Counted from the first letter of the stretch, positions 8,197 to 17,372 are shown. The stretch: DNA of 64,000 nt from Oribacterium sp. (GCA_004554245.1 SFND01000002.1:119469-183468); one strand, 5' to 3'. Notes: generated from the sequence alone by a model not told the origin. Numbers and translations: made by a program.

Positions 8197-9526
8197 TCTT
8201 ATCAAGCTCGCAACGAGTAACCTGAAGCGACGAAAGATGCGAACCGTACTTACGGTCCTCGGTGTCGCTATCGGTACGGCGTCCATCGTGGTCATGGTGA
8301 GTCTCGGCATCGGGATGAGTGCGATGATGCTGAAGTCCTACCAGAGCATGGGCTCGCTGACCCGGATCGACGTATACGAGGGTGGTTATGGCGGCGGCAC
8401 GAATGGCGATCAGTCCATGATGCTGACCGACGAGACCGTGGAGAGCTTTAAGCATATCCCCCATGTGACCGGCGTGAGTCCGTCCATCGAGGTGAATATC
8501 GAGGCGAAGTGCAAGGGCGTCAGCGGCTCCTTCAGCATTGTGGGTGTCACCCAGGATTATCTTCAGCAGCTTGAGCTCCGGGACGGCGGACATCTGCCGG
8601 CGGCGAACTCGGATACGCTGGAGCTCCTGTATGGTAATCAGATTCTGTACAGCAGCTTCTATAAGCAGAAAACCTGGGAGAATGTCGAGATCGACCCGGA
8701 GAAGGATACGGTATTCATCACCTTCCCGCAGCCGAGCACCTCGCAGGGAACACAAAGCAGTGAGGGCAGTACGCAGGAGCCGAAGCAGAAGAAGTACATC
8801 TTCCCGGTGGCCGGGATCATGAAGGGCGGCGCTGAGGACTGGTCGGATGGCTCGTATAATGTCTACACGGACATCGACAGTCTGAAGCGTTTTCTGAAGA
8901 AAATCTATAAGAAGGCGCTGGTGCCGAATCCGAGGACGAATAAAAACGGGAAGCCGTATCCGTACTATGTATACAATAATGTCTATGTTTTCGTCGATGA
9001 CATGGATAACGTCAGTGCAGTACAGAAGCAGATCTCGGACATGGGCTTCAGTGTGAGTTCCAGTATGGAGTGGCTGAAGCAGGCGCAGCAGCAGCTCAAT
9101 ATGGTGCAGCTCGTGCTCGGCGGTATCGGCGGTGTATCGCTTCTCGTCGCGGCGATCGGTATCATGAATACCATGATGATGTCGATCTATGAGCGGACGA
9201 AGGAAATCGGTGTTATGAAGGTGCTGGGCTGTGCGATGCCGGATATCCGGAACATGTTCCTCTGTGAATCCGGTATGATCGGGCTCATGGGTGGTATCGC
9301 GGGACTCGCTGTCAGCTATCTGATTTCCTATATCATCAATTCCTTTACGAAAAATGCCGGTTCGATGATGTTCGGCTCCGGCTCGACGGGCGGGCTGTCC
9401 AGCATTCCGCTCTGGCTCGCGGCCTTCGCGATCGGCTTCGCCATCGCGGTCGGCACGATCGCCGGCTATGTTCCGGCGGCGCGTGCGATGAAGCTGAGTC
9501 CGCTGGCAGCGATCCGAAATGAATGA
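8183..9526 (+). CDS. ABC transporter permease, MacB/FtsX family
   Basis: The 447-residue protein has a first membrane helix (about 22-45, after KRRKMRTVLTVLGV), a large extracytoplasmic MacB-PCD-like domain, and three C-terminal helices of the FtsX family (about 310-335, 360-385, 415-440). KEIGVMKVLGC and the terminal AARAMKLSPLAAIRNE are typical of MacB-type permeases. It overlaps the exoprotein by 14 bases. With the ATPase at 5336 it forms the transport or mechanotransmission core. The periplasm-side domain is unusually long for a Gram-positive antimicrobial-peptide exporter, consistent with a dedicated exoprotein partner. Confidence 0.85.
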   Translation: MRLFDLIKLATSNLKRRKMRTVLTVLGVAIGTASIVVMVSLGIGMSAMMLKSYQSMGSLTRIDVYEGGYGGGTNGDQSMMLTDETVESFKHIPHVTGVSPSIEVNIEAKCKGVSGSFSIVGVTQDYLQQLELRDGGHLPAANSDTLELLYGNQILYSSFYKQKTWENVEIDPEKDTVFITFPQPSTSQGTQSSEGSTQEPKQKKYIFPVAGIMKGGAEDWSDGSYNVYTDIDSLKRFLKKIYKKALVPNPRTNKNGKPYPYYVYNNVYVFVDDMDNVSAVQKQISDMGFSVSSSMEWLKQAQQQLNMVQLVLGGIGGVSLLVAAIGIMNTMMMSIYERTKEIGVMKVLGCAMPDIRNMFLCESGMIGLMGGIAGLAVSYLISYIINSFTKNAGSMMFGSGSTGGLSSIPLWLAAFAIGFAIAVGTIAGYVPAARAMKLSPLAAIRNE

Positions 9527-9580
9527 TTCTATAGCCGGTCTTCCGACGCCCTTCTATACTTCTCATGATTATTAATTATA

Positions 9581-9609
9581 TTGAGTATTTTGAAGCACGA
9601 TGATATAAT
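9581..9609 (+). promoter_or_regulatory. Promoter of the aspartate kinase gene
   Basis: TTGAGT (9581-9586), 17-base spacer, TATAAT (9604-9609), 33 bases before the start codon. Confidence 0.8.
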
Positions 9610-9642
9610 GCGGCAAAATGCCAAATTTGGAGGGAGTACGAA

Positions 9643-10962
9643 ATGATCAAGGTTGCAAAATTTGGCGGAAGCTCCTGCGCCTCCGCGGAACAGTTCAGAA
9701 AAGTAAAGGACATCGTTCTTTCTGATAAGTCGAGACACTATATCGTGGTTTCGGCACCAGGTAAGCGGGCTTCCGGCGATACGAAGGTGACCGATCTTCT
9801 CTATCGTCTCCAGGATGCAGTCGAAGATGAGAAGAAGTTCCAGGAGACGCTTCAGACGATCAAGGATCGTTATCAGGAGATCATTGACGGCCTCGGGCTC
9901 GATTTCAGTCTGGCAGCGGACTTCGATCGGATCGAGCAGGATCTCAAGGCTGGTGCAGATCGTGATTATGCGGCTTCCCGCGGTGAGTTTCTGAATGCGA
10001 AGCTGATGGCGGCCTATCTCGGCTTCAGCTTCATCGATTCTGCAAGCTGCTTTGTCTTCAAGGAGGACCGGAGCTGTGATTACCAGAAGACGGAAGAGGG
10101 CATCCGCGCAGCACTGAAGGATATCGATTATGCGGTATTCCCGGGCTTCTATGGTGCGAACGAGAAGGGTGAGGTCGTTACCTTCAGCCGTGGCGGCTCA
10201 GACGTGACCGGCTCCCTGATCGCAGCGGCGGAGCATGTCGATCTCTATGAGAACTGGACGGATGTATCCGGCTTCCTCGTTGCGGATCCACGCATCGTGC
10301 CGAATCCGGAGGTCATCGATTACATCACCTACCGTGAGCTTCGTGAGCTGAGTTACATGGGTGCCGGTGTACTGCATGAGGACGCGATCTTCCCGGTACG
10401 CCGTGAGGGTATCCCGATCCAGATCAAGAACACGAACCGTCCGGAGGATCATGGTACCCTCATCGTGCAGAATACGTTGAAGAAGCCGCGTTTCATCATC
10501 ACCGGTGTCAGCGGAAAGAAGGATTTCTGTGCGATCAACATCGAAAAGGCGATGATGAACTCGGAGATCGGCTTCGCCCGGAAGCTTCTTTCCGTCCTCG
10601 AGGACAACAACATCTCCTTCGAGCACATCCCGTCCGGTATCGATACGATGACCCTCGTCATCCATCAGGAGGAGCTCGAGCACTGTGAGCAGAAGATCCT
10701 GAACGGCATCCAGCGTGCCGTGAATCCGGACCTCATCGAGCTCGAGTCGGACATCGCTCTGATCGCGGTCGTCGGACGTGGCATGAAGTCATCCCGTGGT
10801 GTGGCCGGTCGTGTATTCTCTGCACTCGCCCATGAGTACATCAACATCAAGATGATCGACCAGGGCTCCAGCGAGTACAACATCATCATCGGTGTACGGA
10901 ACGAGGATTTCGAAAAAGCCATCCGTGCCATCTACAAGATGTTCGTCATGAGCGCTAAATAA
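9643..10962 (+). CDS. Aspartate kinase
   Basis: Phosphorylates L-aspartate, the first step towards lysine, threonine, methionine and diaminopimelate. The 439-residue monofunctional enzyme opens with the kinase motif VAKFGGSS. It carries the catalytic FSRGGSDVTGSL segment (about 185-195) and two C-terminal ACT domains (about 290-360 and 370-437; GVAGRVFSALAHEYINI is characteristic). ACT domains normally give feedback control by lysine or threonine. The gene is a single unit between its own promoter and the terminator at 10979. No lysine riboswitch is visible in the 33-base leader. Confidence 0.95.
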   Translation: MIKVAKFGGSSCASAEQFRKVKDIVLSDKSRHYIVVSAPGKRASGDTKVTDLLYRLQDAVEDEKKFQETLQTIKDRYQEIIDGLGLDFSLAADFDRIEQDLKAGADRDYAASRGEFLNAKLMAAYLGFSFIDSASCFVFKEDRSCDYQKTEEGIRAALKDIDYAVFPGFYGANEKGEVVTFSRGGSDVTGSLIAAAEHVDLYENWTDVSGFLVADPRIVPNPEVIDYITYRELRELSYMGAGVLHEDAIFPVRREGIPIQIKNTNRPEDHGTLIVQNTLKKPRFIITGVSGKKDFCAINIEKAMMNSEIGFARKLLSVLEDNNISFEHIPSGIDTMTLVIHQEELEHCEQKILNGIQRAVNPDLIELESDIALIAVVGRGMKSSRGVAGRVFSALAHEYINIKMIDQGSSEYNIIIGVRNEDFEKAIRAIYKMFVMSAK

Positions 10963-10978
10963 TATGAATGTTTGACAT

Positions 10979-11022
10979 AAGTCCCGGGGGCAGGCTTTCA
11001 ATGGCCGCCCCGGGACTTTTAT
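10979..11022 (+). terminator. Intrinsic terminator after aspartate kinase
   Basis: AAGTCCCGGGG ... CCCCGGGACTT with a 20-base loop region, followed by TTTT. Confidence 0.8.
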
Positions 11023-11066
11023 CATGCCCGGACATATGATATAATGCGCGAAGCGAGGATAAAACG

Positions 11067-12347
11067 ATGAGAATAATTGTGATCGGCGGCGGAGCTGCCG
11101 GACTGATGGCGGCGATCGCGGCGAAGGAAACCGCGGCGGACGCCGATGTGGTTTTAATAGAAAAGAATGATAAACTCGGAAAAAAGATCTTCATCACGGG
11201 AAAGGGGCGCGGCAATCTGACGAATGCGGTGGCCATCGAGGATTTCTTTCCGCAGTATGTGACGAATCCGCGTTTTCTGTACTCGGCACTGTATGACTTC
11301 ACGAATCAGGATACGATCGAGCTGCTGGAGGCGCACGGCTGCCGGACGAAGGTTGAGCGTGGCGACCGAGTCTTCCCGGTATCGGATCATGCCTACAGTA
11401 TCACGGATGCACTTAAGCACTCTATCAAGAAGCTGGGCGTCGAGATCCGCTATAAGACCGAGGTGAAGAAGATCGAGCTTCGGGACGGGCAGGTCCGTGG
11501 TGTGGTGACGGATCGTGGCTTCCTGCCGGCGGATGCGGTGATCGTCGCGACCGGCGGCCGCAGCTATCCGTCGACCGGCTCTACCGGTGATGGCTATCGC
11601 TTCGCCGAGGAGGCTGGCCTCCAGGTGACGGAAACCTATCCGTCCCTCGTCGCCCTCGAGGTGCATGAACCGGATGCCTACCGTCTGAAGGGCTTAAGCC
11701 TCCGAAACATCGCGATCGATATCCGGGACGAGGATGGAAAAAGCTACTACCGGGACTTCGGTGAGCTCGAGTTTATGGAGAGCGGACTGCGTGGCCCGGT
11801 GATCATCTCGGCATCGGCGGTCGTAACGAAGCTCGTCAATGCTTCCGACCATAAAAAGTGGAAGCTCCTCACCGTGCACATCGACCTGAAGCCGGCGCTG
11901 GAGGATGCAGAGCTCGACCGTCGCCTGCTCCGTGATTTTGATACCTATCGGAATAAGGAGCTCCGCAATGCGTTTTCCGAGCTCCTCCCATCGCAGCTGA
12001 TTCCGGTCTTCACGGCACGACTCGCCGCGCAGGGGGTCGATATCAATCGAAAGGTCACCGAGGTCGATCGCGAGACACGGAAGAAGATCGCGGGCCTCAT
12101 CCGGGATTTCAGCTTCACGATCCGCGGTACCGGCAGCTTCAAGGAGGCCATCGTCACCCAGGGTGGCGTCGCTGTGAAGGAGCTGAATCCGAAAACGATG
12201 GAAGCGAAGAAGGTGAAGGGACTGTACTTCGCCGGCGAGGTCATCGACGTCGACGGCTATACCGGCGGCTTCAATATGCAGATGGCCTTCTCCACCGGCC
12301 ACCTCGCCGGTAAGTCTGCCGCTGAAGCACTCAATTATAAATATTAG
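11067..12347 (+). CDS. NAD(P)/FAD-dependent oxidoreductase, BaiN/HI0933 (YhiN) family
   Basis: Flavoprotein of 426 residues with the N-terminal dinucleotide-binding motif VIGGGAAGLMAA, the family signature KKIFITGKGRGNLTN (about 43-57), a second nucleotide-binding segment VIVATGGRSYPSTGSTGDG (about 161-179) and the C-terminal FAGEVIDVDGYTGGFNMQ. The Clostridium scindens homologue BaiN takes part in bile-acid dehydroxylation, but the family is near-universal in Firmicutes and its general substrate is uncertain. A TATAAT-like box at 11040 lacks a convincing -35. The gene is followed by a hairpin and cmk. Confidence 0.88.
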   Translation: MRIIVIGGGAAGLMAAIAAKETAADADVVLIEKNDKLGKKIFITGKGRGNLTNAVAIEDFFPQYVTNPRFLYSALYDFTNQDTIELLEAHGCRTKVERGDRVFPVSDHAYSITDALKHSIKKLGVEIRYKTEVKKIELRDGQVRGVVTDRGFLPADAVIVATGGRSYPSTGSTGDGYRFAEEAGLQVTETYPSLVALEVHEPDAYRLKGLSLRNIAIDIRDEDGKSYYRDFGELEFMESGLRGPVIISASAVVTKLVNASDHKKWKLLTVHIDLKPALEDAELDRRLLRDFDTYRNKELRNAFSELLPSQLIPVFTARLAAQGVDINRKVTEVDRETRKKIAGLIRDFSFTIRGTGSFKEAIVTQGGVAVKELNPKTMEAKKVKGLYFAGEVIDVDGYTGGFNMQMAFSTGHLAGKSAAEALNYKY

Positions 12348-12356
12348 ATAAATGGA

Positions 12357-12398
12357 ACAATTCAGGTCACCGCCCCTGCGAGCACTGACCTGAATTGT
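12357..12398 (+). repeat. Imperfect palindrome between the flavoprotein gene and cmk
   Basis: ACAATTCAGGTCA and TGACCTGAATTGT are perfect 13-base inverted arms around a 16-base loop. No T-run follows, so it is a poor intrinsic terminator. The arm CCTGAATTGTAAC resembles the CTGAACTGTTAC tail of the dispersed repeats. Confidence 0.7.
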
Positions 12399-12426
12399 AA
12401 CAATGTGAAATATGAAGGAGGCTGTT

Positions 12427-13092
12427 ATGCCATATAGTATTGCCATCGATGGGCCGGCGGGTGCCGGCAAGTCGACGATTGCGAAGGCCGTAGCGCGAGA
12501 ACTCGGCTATGTTTATATCGATACCGGTGCCATGTATCGTGCCGTCGGTCTGTTCTGTCTCGATCAGGCTATCGCCCTCACGGATGAGGCGCGCGTGTCG
12601 GAGGCGGTGCGCGACATCGACATCACGATCGCCTATGATGAGGAAGGAGCTCAGCAGGTCTTCCTGAACGGCGCCAATGTCTCCACCCGGATTCGTACCC
12701 AGCAGGTCGGTGATGCCGCATCCACGGTGTCCCAGTATCCGGCCGTGCGGGAGAAGATGGTGAAGCTGCAGCAGAGCCTCGCGGAGCATACCTCGGTCGT
12801 GATGGATGGCCGGGATATCGCATCGAAGGTGCTTCCGCATGCGGATACGAAGATCTATCTCACTGCATCCGTCGAGGAACGCGCACATCGTCGTGCGAAC
12901 GAACTGCGTGAAAAGGGAGAGACCTGTGACATCGCAGAGGTTGAGGCGGAGATCCGTGCGCGGGATGACCGCGATATGCATCGTCAGCATTCCCCACTCA
13001 TCCAGGTGCCGGAGGCGGTGCTCGTCGACAGCTCGACACTGACCATCGATGAGACGATCGACCGTATCCTCGAGATCTGTATGCAGCATTGA
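12427..13092 (+). CDS. cmk: (d)CMP kinase
   Basis: Phosphorylates CMP and dCMP. The 221-residue product has the P-loop GPAGAGKST (about 9-17), the family segment YIDTGAMYRAVG (about 35-46), DGRDIAS and the C-terminal RDDRDMHRQHSPL, all typical of Cmk. The ATG at 12427, 7 bases after GAAGGAGG, is chosen over an in-frame ATG at 12412 that overlaps that site. It is followed after 12 bases by ispH; cmk-ispH-S1 is a common order in Clostridia. Confidence 0.96.
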   Translation: MPYSIAIDGPAGAGKSTIAKAVARELGYVYIDTGAMYRAVGLFCLDQAIALTDEARVSEAVRDIDITIAYDEEGAQQVFLNGANVSTRIRTQQVGDAASTVSQYPAVREKMVKLQQSLAEHTSVVMDGRDIASKVLPHADTKIYLTASVEERAHRRANELREKGETCDIAEVEAEIRARDDRDMHRQHSPLIQVPEAVLVDSSTLTIDETIDRILEICMQH

Positions 13093-13104
13093 GGTCGGCG
13101 CGAT

Positions 13105-13977
13105 ATGAAGGTAACACTTGCAAAAACCGCCGGCTTCTGCTTCGGCGTGCAGCGCGCGGTTGATACCGTGTACCGCGTACTCGAGGAGGAGCATGAAAAA
13201 CCGCTCGATGAACAGCGTTCGATCTATACGTACGGACCGATCGTGCATAATGAAACCGTGATTCAGAAGCTCGCCGCAGAGGGCGTGGAGGTACTCGAAT
13301 CCGAGGAGGAGCTTGCGACGCTTCACGACGGCATCGTCATCATCCGTGCACATGGGGTGCCGAAGCACATCTATGAGCTGCTTGAAAAGCAGAGGGTCGA
13401 AGCCGTCGATGCTTCGTGCCCCTTCGTCCAGAAGATCCAGCGCCTCGTGCAGCAGCACACAGCAGCCGGTGAAGAGGTCTTCGTGACCGGAAACCCGGAG
13501 CATCCGGAGGTGATCGGCATCATGGGCTGGGCGGAAGGCGGCATTTCTGCGATTCCGGACATCGAAACCGCTGAAAAATTACCAAACGGAGAGGGCAGAA
13601 GCGTGGTTGTTGTGTCACAAACCACGTTTAATATCGATAAATTCAAACTGATTATTGATATTTTGAAAAAAAAGCATTATTATGTTAATGCTATTAATAC
13701 GATTTGCAACGCAACGTTTGAGCGACAGTCGGAGGCGAAGGAACTGGCGAAACAGTCCGACGCCATGATTGTCATTGGGGGACGCAGTTCCTCCAACACG
13801 AAGAAACTTTTTGAGATTTGTAAAGACCAGTGTCGTAACACCCAGTTGATACAAACGGTTGGAGATCTTAACTTCGTTCAGGATGAAGCGGTTCAAAACG
13901 TAGGTATTACAGCTGGGGCAAGCACCCCGAAAGAAATTATTGAGGAGGTTCAAAATTATGTCAGAGATGAGTTTTGA
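13105..13977 (+). CDS. ispH: 4-hydroxy-3-methylbut-2-enyl diphosphate reductase (IspH/LytB)
   Basis: Last enzyme of the MEP isoprenoid pathway, making IPP and DMAPP with a [4Fe-4S] cluster. The 290-residue protein holds the three cysteine ligands in TAGFCFGV, DASCPFV and NTICNAT, plus EHPEVIG around the catalytic region. It ends inside the following S1 gene with a 20-base overlap. In many Clostridia IspH and S1 are fused; here they are separate but overlapping. Base use changes sharply inside the gene: up to about 13570 codons are GC-rich, while the remainder is AT-rich with AAA/ATT/TTT codons (for example around 13620-13700). This suggests a mosaic origin of the 3' half. Confidence 0.95.
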   Translation: MKVTLAKTAGFCFGVQRAVDTVYRVLEEEHEKPLDEQRSIYTYGPIVHNETVIQKLAAEGVEVLESEEELATLHDGIVIIRAHGVPKHIYELLEKQRVEAVDASCPFVQKIQRLVQQHTAAGEEVFVTGNPEHPEVIGIMGWAEGGISAIPDIETAEKLPNGEGRSVVVVSQTTFNIDKFKLIIDILKKKHYYVNAINTICNATFERQSEAKELAKQSDAMIVIGGRSSSNTKKLFEICKDQCRNTQLIQTVGDLNFVQDEAVQNVGITAGASTPKEIIEEVQNYVRDEF

Positions 13978-15094
13978 ACAGATGCTTGACGCATCATTAA
14001 AGTCTATTCATGCAGGGGAGATTGTTACTGGTAAGGTTATTAGTGTAAAGCCTGACGAGATTGCACTCAACATTGGGTACAAGTCCGATGGTATCATGAC
14101 CAGAAGTGATTACAGCGCAGATAACACTGTAGACCTCACCACAGTAGTCAATGTCGGCGATGAAATCGAGTGCAAGGTAAAGAAGGTAAACGATGGAGAG
14201 GGACAGGTTGTTCTTTCTCACAGAGAGGCTCTTGCTTCCAAGGCTTCCGAGGAGCTCAAGGATGCATTTGAGAACCAGACCGTTCTTACCGGCAAGGTTG
14301 TTCAGGTTGTCAAGGGCGGCCTGAATGTTGAGGTAAATGGTGCACGTGTATTTATCCCTGCATCCCTCGTATCTGATACCTTCGAGAGAGATCTCACCAA
14401 GTATCAGGGTCAGGATATCCAGTTTGTGATCACTGAGTTCAATCCGATGAAGCGCAGAGTCATCGGTGATCGTAAGCAGCTTATGGCAGCTACGAAGAAG
14501 GAGCAGCACGACAAGCTCTTCAGTGAACTTCAGGTCGGCGATGTTCGTACCGGTGTTGTTAAGAACCTTACTGATTTCGGTGCATTCATCGATCTCGGTG
14601 GCGCTGATGGTCTCCTTCATATCTCCGAGATGTCCTGGGGCCGTATCGAGAACCCGAAGAAGCTTTTCAAGTCCGGCCAGGAGGTTAAGGTACTTGTTAA
14701 GGAGATCAACGGTGAGAGAATCGCTCTTACACGTAAGTTCCCGGATGAGAACCCGTGGAAGGATGCAGAGACCAAGTTCGCTGTTGGTACGGTTGTAAGC
14801 GGCAAGGTTGCACGTATGACCGACTTTGGCGCATTCGTAGAGCTTGAGAAGGGCATCGATGCACTTCTTCACGTATCTCAGATTTCCAGAGAGCATGTGA
14901 ACAAGCCGTCAGACGTTCTCGAGGTTGGCCAGGAGATCGAGGCGAAGATCGTCGATCTCGACGTAGACAGTCACAAGATTTCCCTGAGCATGAAGGCTCT
15001 TTCTGAGCCGGAGCGCAAGGAGGATCTCGATGTTGCAGACGTTGACATCGAGGCTGTAGGCAAGGCTGAGGCTGAGCGCGTAGACGAGGAGTAA
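13958..15094 (+). CDS. 30S ribosomal protein S1-like protein (four S1 domains)
   Basis: RNA-binding protein of 378 residues with four S1 (OB-fold) units at roughly 15-85, 100-165, 186-255 and 272-342. Units 3 and 4 show the canonical VKNLTDFGAFIDLGG and VARMTDFGAFVELEKG turns and the LLHISEMSW / LLHVSQIS strands. Gram-positive S1-like proteins (YpfD type) are shorter than E. coli S1 and may aid translation initiation or mRNA binding. The ATG at 13958 follows GAGGAGG (13942-13948), which lies inside ispH. The acidic tail ends at a strong terminator. The first ~200 bases share the AT-rich character of the ispH 3' half. Confidence 0.9.
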   Translation: MSEMSFEQMLDASLKSIHAGEIVTGKVISVKPDEIALNIGYKSDGIMTRSDYSADNTVDLTTVVNVGDEIECKVKKVNDGEGQVVLSHREALASKASEELKDAFENQTVLTGKVVQVVKGGLNVEVNGARVFIPASLVSDTFERDLTKYQGQDIQFVITEFNPMKRRVIGDRKQLMAATKKEQHDKLFSELQVGDVRTGVVKNLTDFGAFIDLGGADGLLHISEMSWGRIENPKKLFKSGQEVKVLVKEINGERIALTRKFPDENPWKDAETKFAVGTVVSGKVARMTDFGAFVELEKGIDALLHVSQISREHVNKPSDVLEVGQEIEAKIVDLDVDSHKISLSMKALSEPERKEDLDVADVDIEAVGKAEAERVDEE

Positions 15095-15105
15095 TCCGCA
15101 TAGAC

Positions 15106-15141
15106 AGAGGGTCGGACAGAAATGTCCGGCTCTCTTTTTTT
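15106..15141 (+). terminator. Intrinsic terminator of the cmk-ispH-S1 operon
   Basis: GAGGGTCGGACA / TGTCCGGCTCTC hairpin with GAAA loop and a run of seven T. Confidence 0.9.
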
Positions 15142-15148
15142 AAAATCC

Positions 15149-15177
15149 TTGCGTGGGACTTTTTTACGTGCTATACT
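15149..15177 (+). promoter_or_regulatory. Promoter of tig
   Basis: TTGCGT (15149-15154), 17-base spacer, TATACT (15172-15177). The leader to the ATG is about 90 bases. Confidence 0.7.
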
Positions 15178-15271
15178 CTTGACTCGGATATGTTGACTCA
15201 TGGGAGAAGTATGCGCATTTCCCCTGTGCGTTTGCATAATATATAAAACGAAAGTTTCGGAGGTACTCTTA

Positions 15272-16609
15272 ATGAGCGTTAAAGTTGAAAATCTTGAGAA
15301 GAATATGGCTAAGCTGACCGTTGAGGTGGACAATGCTGAGTTTTTAAAGGCCATCGATGTAGCATACAAGAAGAACCGTAACAAGTTCAATCTTCCTGGT
15401 TTCCGTAAGGGCAAGGCACCGAAGGAGATGATCATGAAGATGTACGGACCACAGGTATTCTTCGAGGATGCGCTCAATGAGATTCTTGATAAGACCTATC
15501 CGGAGGCTGCGAAGGAGTCCGGCCTCGAGATCGTTTCCAGACCGGAGATCGGCGTAGAGCAGATCGGTATGGATCAGAACGTGATCTACACAGCAACCGT
15601 TGCTGTAAAGCCGGAGGTTACCCTCGGTGAGTATAAGGGCGTTACGGTAGAGAAGGCAGAGACCACGGTAAGCGCAAAGGAAGTCAACGAGAAGCTGGCT
15701 GCTGAGCTTGAGAAGAATGCACGTGTCGTTGAGGTTGATCGTGAGATCAAGAAGGATGATATCGCAAACATCGATTTCGTGGGCTCCGTAGACGGTGTTG
15801 AGTTCGAAGGTGGCAAGGGCGAGGATTACCCGCTGACCATCGGCTCTGGCACCTTCATCCCGGGCTTCGAGGATCAGCTGATCGGCCACAAGGCTGGTGA
15901 GACCGTCGATGTAAAGGTCACCTTCCCGGAGAACTACGGCGCAAAGGATCTCGCAGGTAAGGAAGCACTTTTCGTAACCACCATCAAGACGGTTAAGGAG
16001 AAGCAGGTTCCGGCTGCTGACGACGAGTTCGCATCCGAGGTTTCTGAGTTCGACACCCTCGATGAGTATAAGAAGGATCTGAAGAAGACCCTGAAGGAGG
16101 AGAAGGAGAAGGCTGCAACCACGACCAATGAGAGAAATGTCATCGCAAAGGTCGTTGAGAACGCTTCCGTAGAGATCCCGGCACCGATGCTTGAGGCACA
16201 GCTGGACAACATGCTCTATGATTACCAGACCAGACTTGCTCAGCAGGGCATCCCGATGGATCAGTATCTCAAGATCACCGGCCAGACTGTAGAGCAGATC
16301 AAGGACCAGATGAAGGAGAGCGCTGAGAAGAATCTCAAGACGTCCCTTGTGATCGAAGCCATCATGGAGAAGGAGAACATCACCGTCGCTGAAGAGCGTG
16401 TAGATGAGGAGTTCAAGAAGATCGCAGAGCAGTACAAGATGGAGTATGATGACCTCAAGAAGACGGTTTCCGAGGAGCAGAAGGAGAGCATGAAGAGAGA
16501 GATCGCTTTCCAGGAGACCATCGATATGCTCGTAGCTGAGGCGAACCTTGTAAAGGCAGAGAAGAAGTCCAAGAAGGCTGCTGAGGACGAGGAGAAGACT
16601 GAGGAGTAA
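15272..16609 (+). CDS. tig: Trigger factor, ribosome-associated chaperone and prolyl isomerase
   Basis: The 445-residue protein has the N-terminal ribosome-docking domain with the signature GFRKGKAP (about 39-46), a central FKBP-type PPIase domain (about 165-250, around DFVGSVDG and IPGFEDQLIG) and a long helical C-terminal chaperone domain with a lysine/glutamate-rich end. ATG 15272 is preceded by CGGAGG; in-frame starts further upstream lie in the untranslated leader. It stands upstream of clpP and clpX, the usual Firmicute arrangement, but a terminator separates them. Confidence 0.97.
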   Translation: MSVKVENLEKNMAKLTVEVDNAEFLKAIDVAYKKNRNKFNLPGFRKGKAPKEMIMKMYGPQVFFEDALNEILDKTYPEAAKESGLEIVSRPEIGVEQIGMDQNVIYTATVAVKPEVTLGEYKGVTVEKAETTVSAKEVNEKLAAELEKNARVVEVDREIKKDDIANIDFVGSVDGVEFEGGKGEDYPLTIGSGTFIPGFEDQLIGHKAGETVDVKVTFPENYGAKDLAGKEALFVTTIKTVKEKQVPAADDEFASEVSEFDTLDEYKKDLKKTLKEEKEKAATTTNERNVIAKVVENASVEIPAPMLEAQLDNMLYDYQTRLAQQGIPMDQYLKITGQTVEQIKDQMKESAEKNLKTSLVIEAIMEKENITVAEERVDEEFKKIAEQYKMEYDDLKKTVSEEQKESMKREIAFQETIDMLVAEANLVKAEKKSKKAAEDEEKTEE

Positions 16610-16646
16610 TTCCTGTATCGCTTCATCGAAGATTTAAAGATTTTTA

Positions 16647-16677
16647 GCGGTGCAGGTAACTGCACCGCCTTTTTTTA
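16647..16677 (+). terminator. Intrinsic terminator of tig
   Basis: Perfect GCGGTGCA / TGCACCGC hairpin, 6-base loop, then seven T. Confidence 0.92.
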
Positions 16678-16699
16678 AGATTCATAGGGAGGTTTCATT

Positions 16700-17323
16700 A
16701 TGAATTTAACACCTAGAGATATTACAACGATTCCGTATGTTATTCAGTCGACATCCAGAGGAGAGCGTTCCTATGACATCTTCTCCCGTCTTCTGAATGA
16801 GCGTATCATCTTCCTCGGAGATGAAGTGAATCATGATACCGCTTCCCTCGTCGTCGCACAGCTTCTGTACCTCGAGTCCGAGGATCCGGATAAGGACATC
16901 AGCCTGTACATCAACAGCCCGGGTGGCGTGATCACGGACGGTATGGCGATCTACGATACCATGCGTTACATCAAGTGCGATGTATCCACCATCTGTGTCG
17001 GCATGGCTGCATCGATGGGTGCCTTCCTCCTGGCCGGCGGTACGAAGGGCAAGCGTATGATCCTTCCGAATGCTGAGGTCATGATTCACCAGCCGTCGGG
17101 CGGTGCACAGGGCCAGGCCACGGAGATCCAGATCACGGCAGAGTGGATCCTTCGTACGAAGAAGCACATGGCGGAGATCCTCGCAGCGAACTGCGGACAG
17201 CCGGTGGAGAAGGTGATGGAGGATACGGAGCGTGATCACTGGATGACGGCACAGCAGGCGCTGGAGTACGGCATCGTCGATCATATCTTCGAATCACGCG
17301 AAGCAGCTGAGGTACGGAACTGA
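16700..17323 (+). CDS. clpP: ATP-dependent Clp protease proteolytic subunit
   Basis: Serine peptidase of 207 residues forming the tetradecameric degradation chamber used by ClpX and ClpC (both encoded in this window). The nucleophile lies in GMAASMGAF, the His in MIHQPSGGAQGQ and the Asp in the region before ERDHWMTAQQA. The N-terminus MNLTPRDITTIPYVIQ and the ATG preceded by GGGAGG support the start. No clear promoter was found in the short gap after the tig terminator. clpX follows after 49 bases. Confidence 0.97.
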   Translation: MNLTPRDITTIPYVIQSTSRGERSYDIFSRLLNERIIFLGDEVNHDTASLVVAQLLYLESEDPDKDISLYINSPGGVITDGMAIYDTMRYIKCDVSTICVGMAASMGAFLLAGGTKGKRMILPNAEVMIHQPSGGAQGQATEIQITAEWILRTKKHMAEILAANCGQPVEKVMEDTERDHWMTAQQALEYGIVDHIFESREAAEVRN

Positions 17324-17372
17324 GTACCGGTAGCAGCATCATCAGACTAACCAGAACGAGAGGACTGCATTC

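Noticed and set aside
6454..8310. Long open frame on the minus strand (618 codons) opposite the ABC-associated exoprotein.
   Set aside because: Antisense frame of a GC-rich gene; composition is dominated by R/H/I/L, and there is no domain, ribosome binding site or promoter.
12367..13503. 378-codon minus-strand frame across cmk and ispH.
   Set aside because: It spans two well-identified genes and their gap; codon pattern is that of an antisense shadow.
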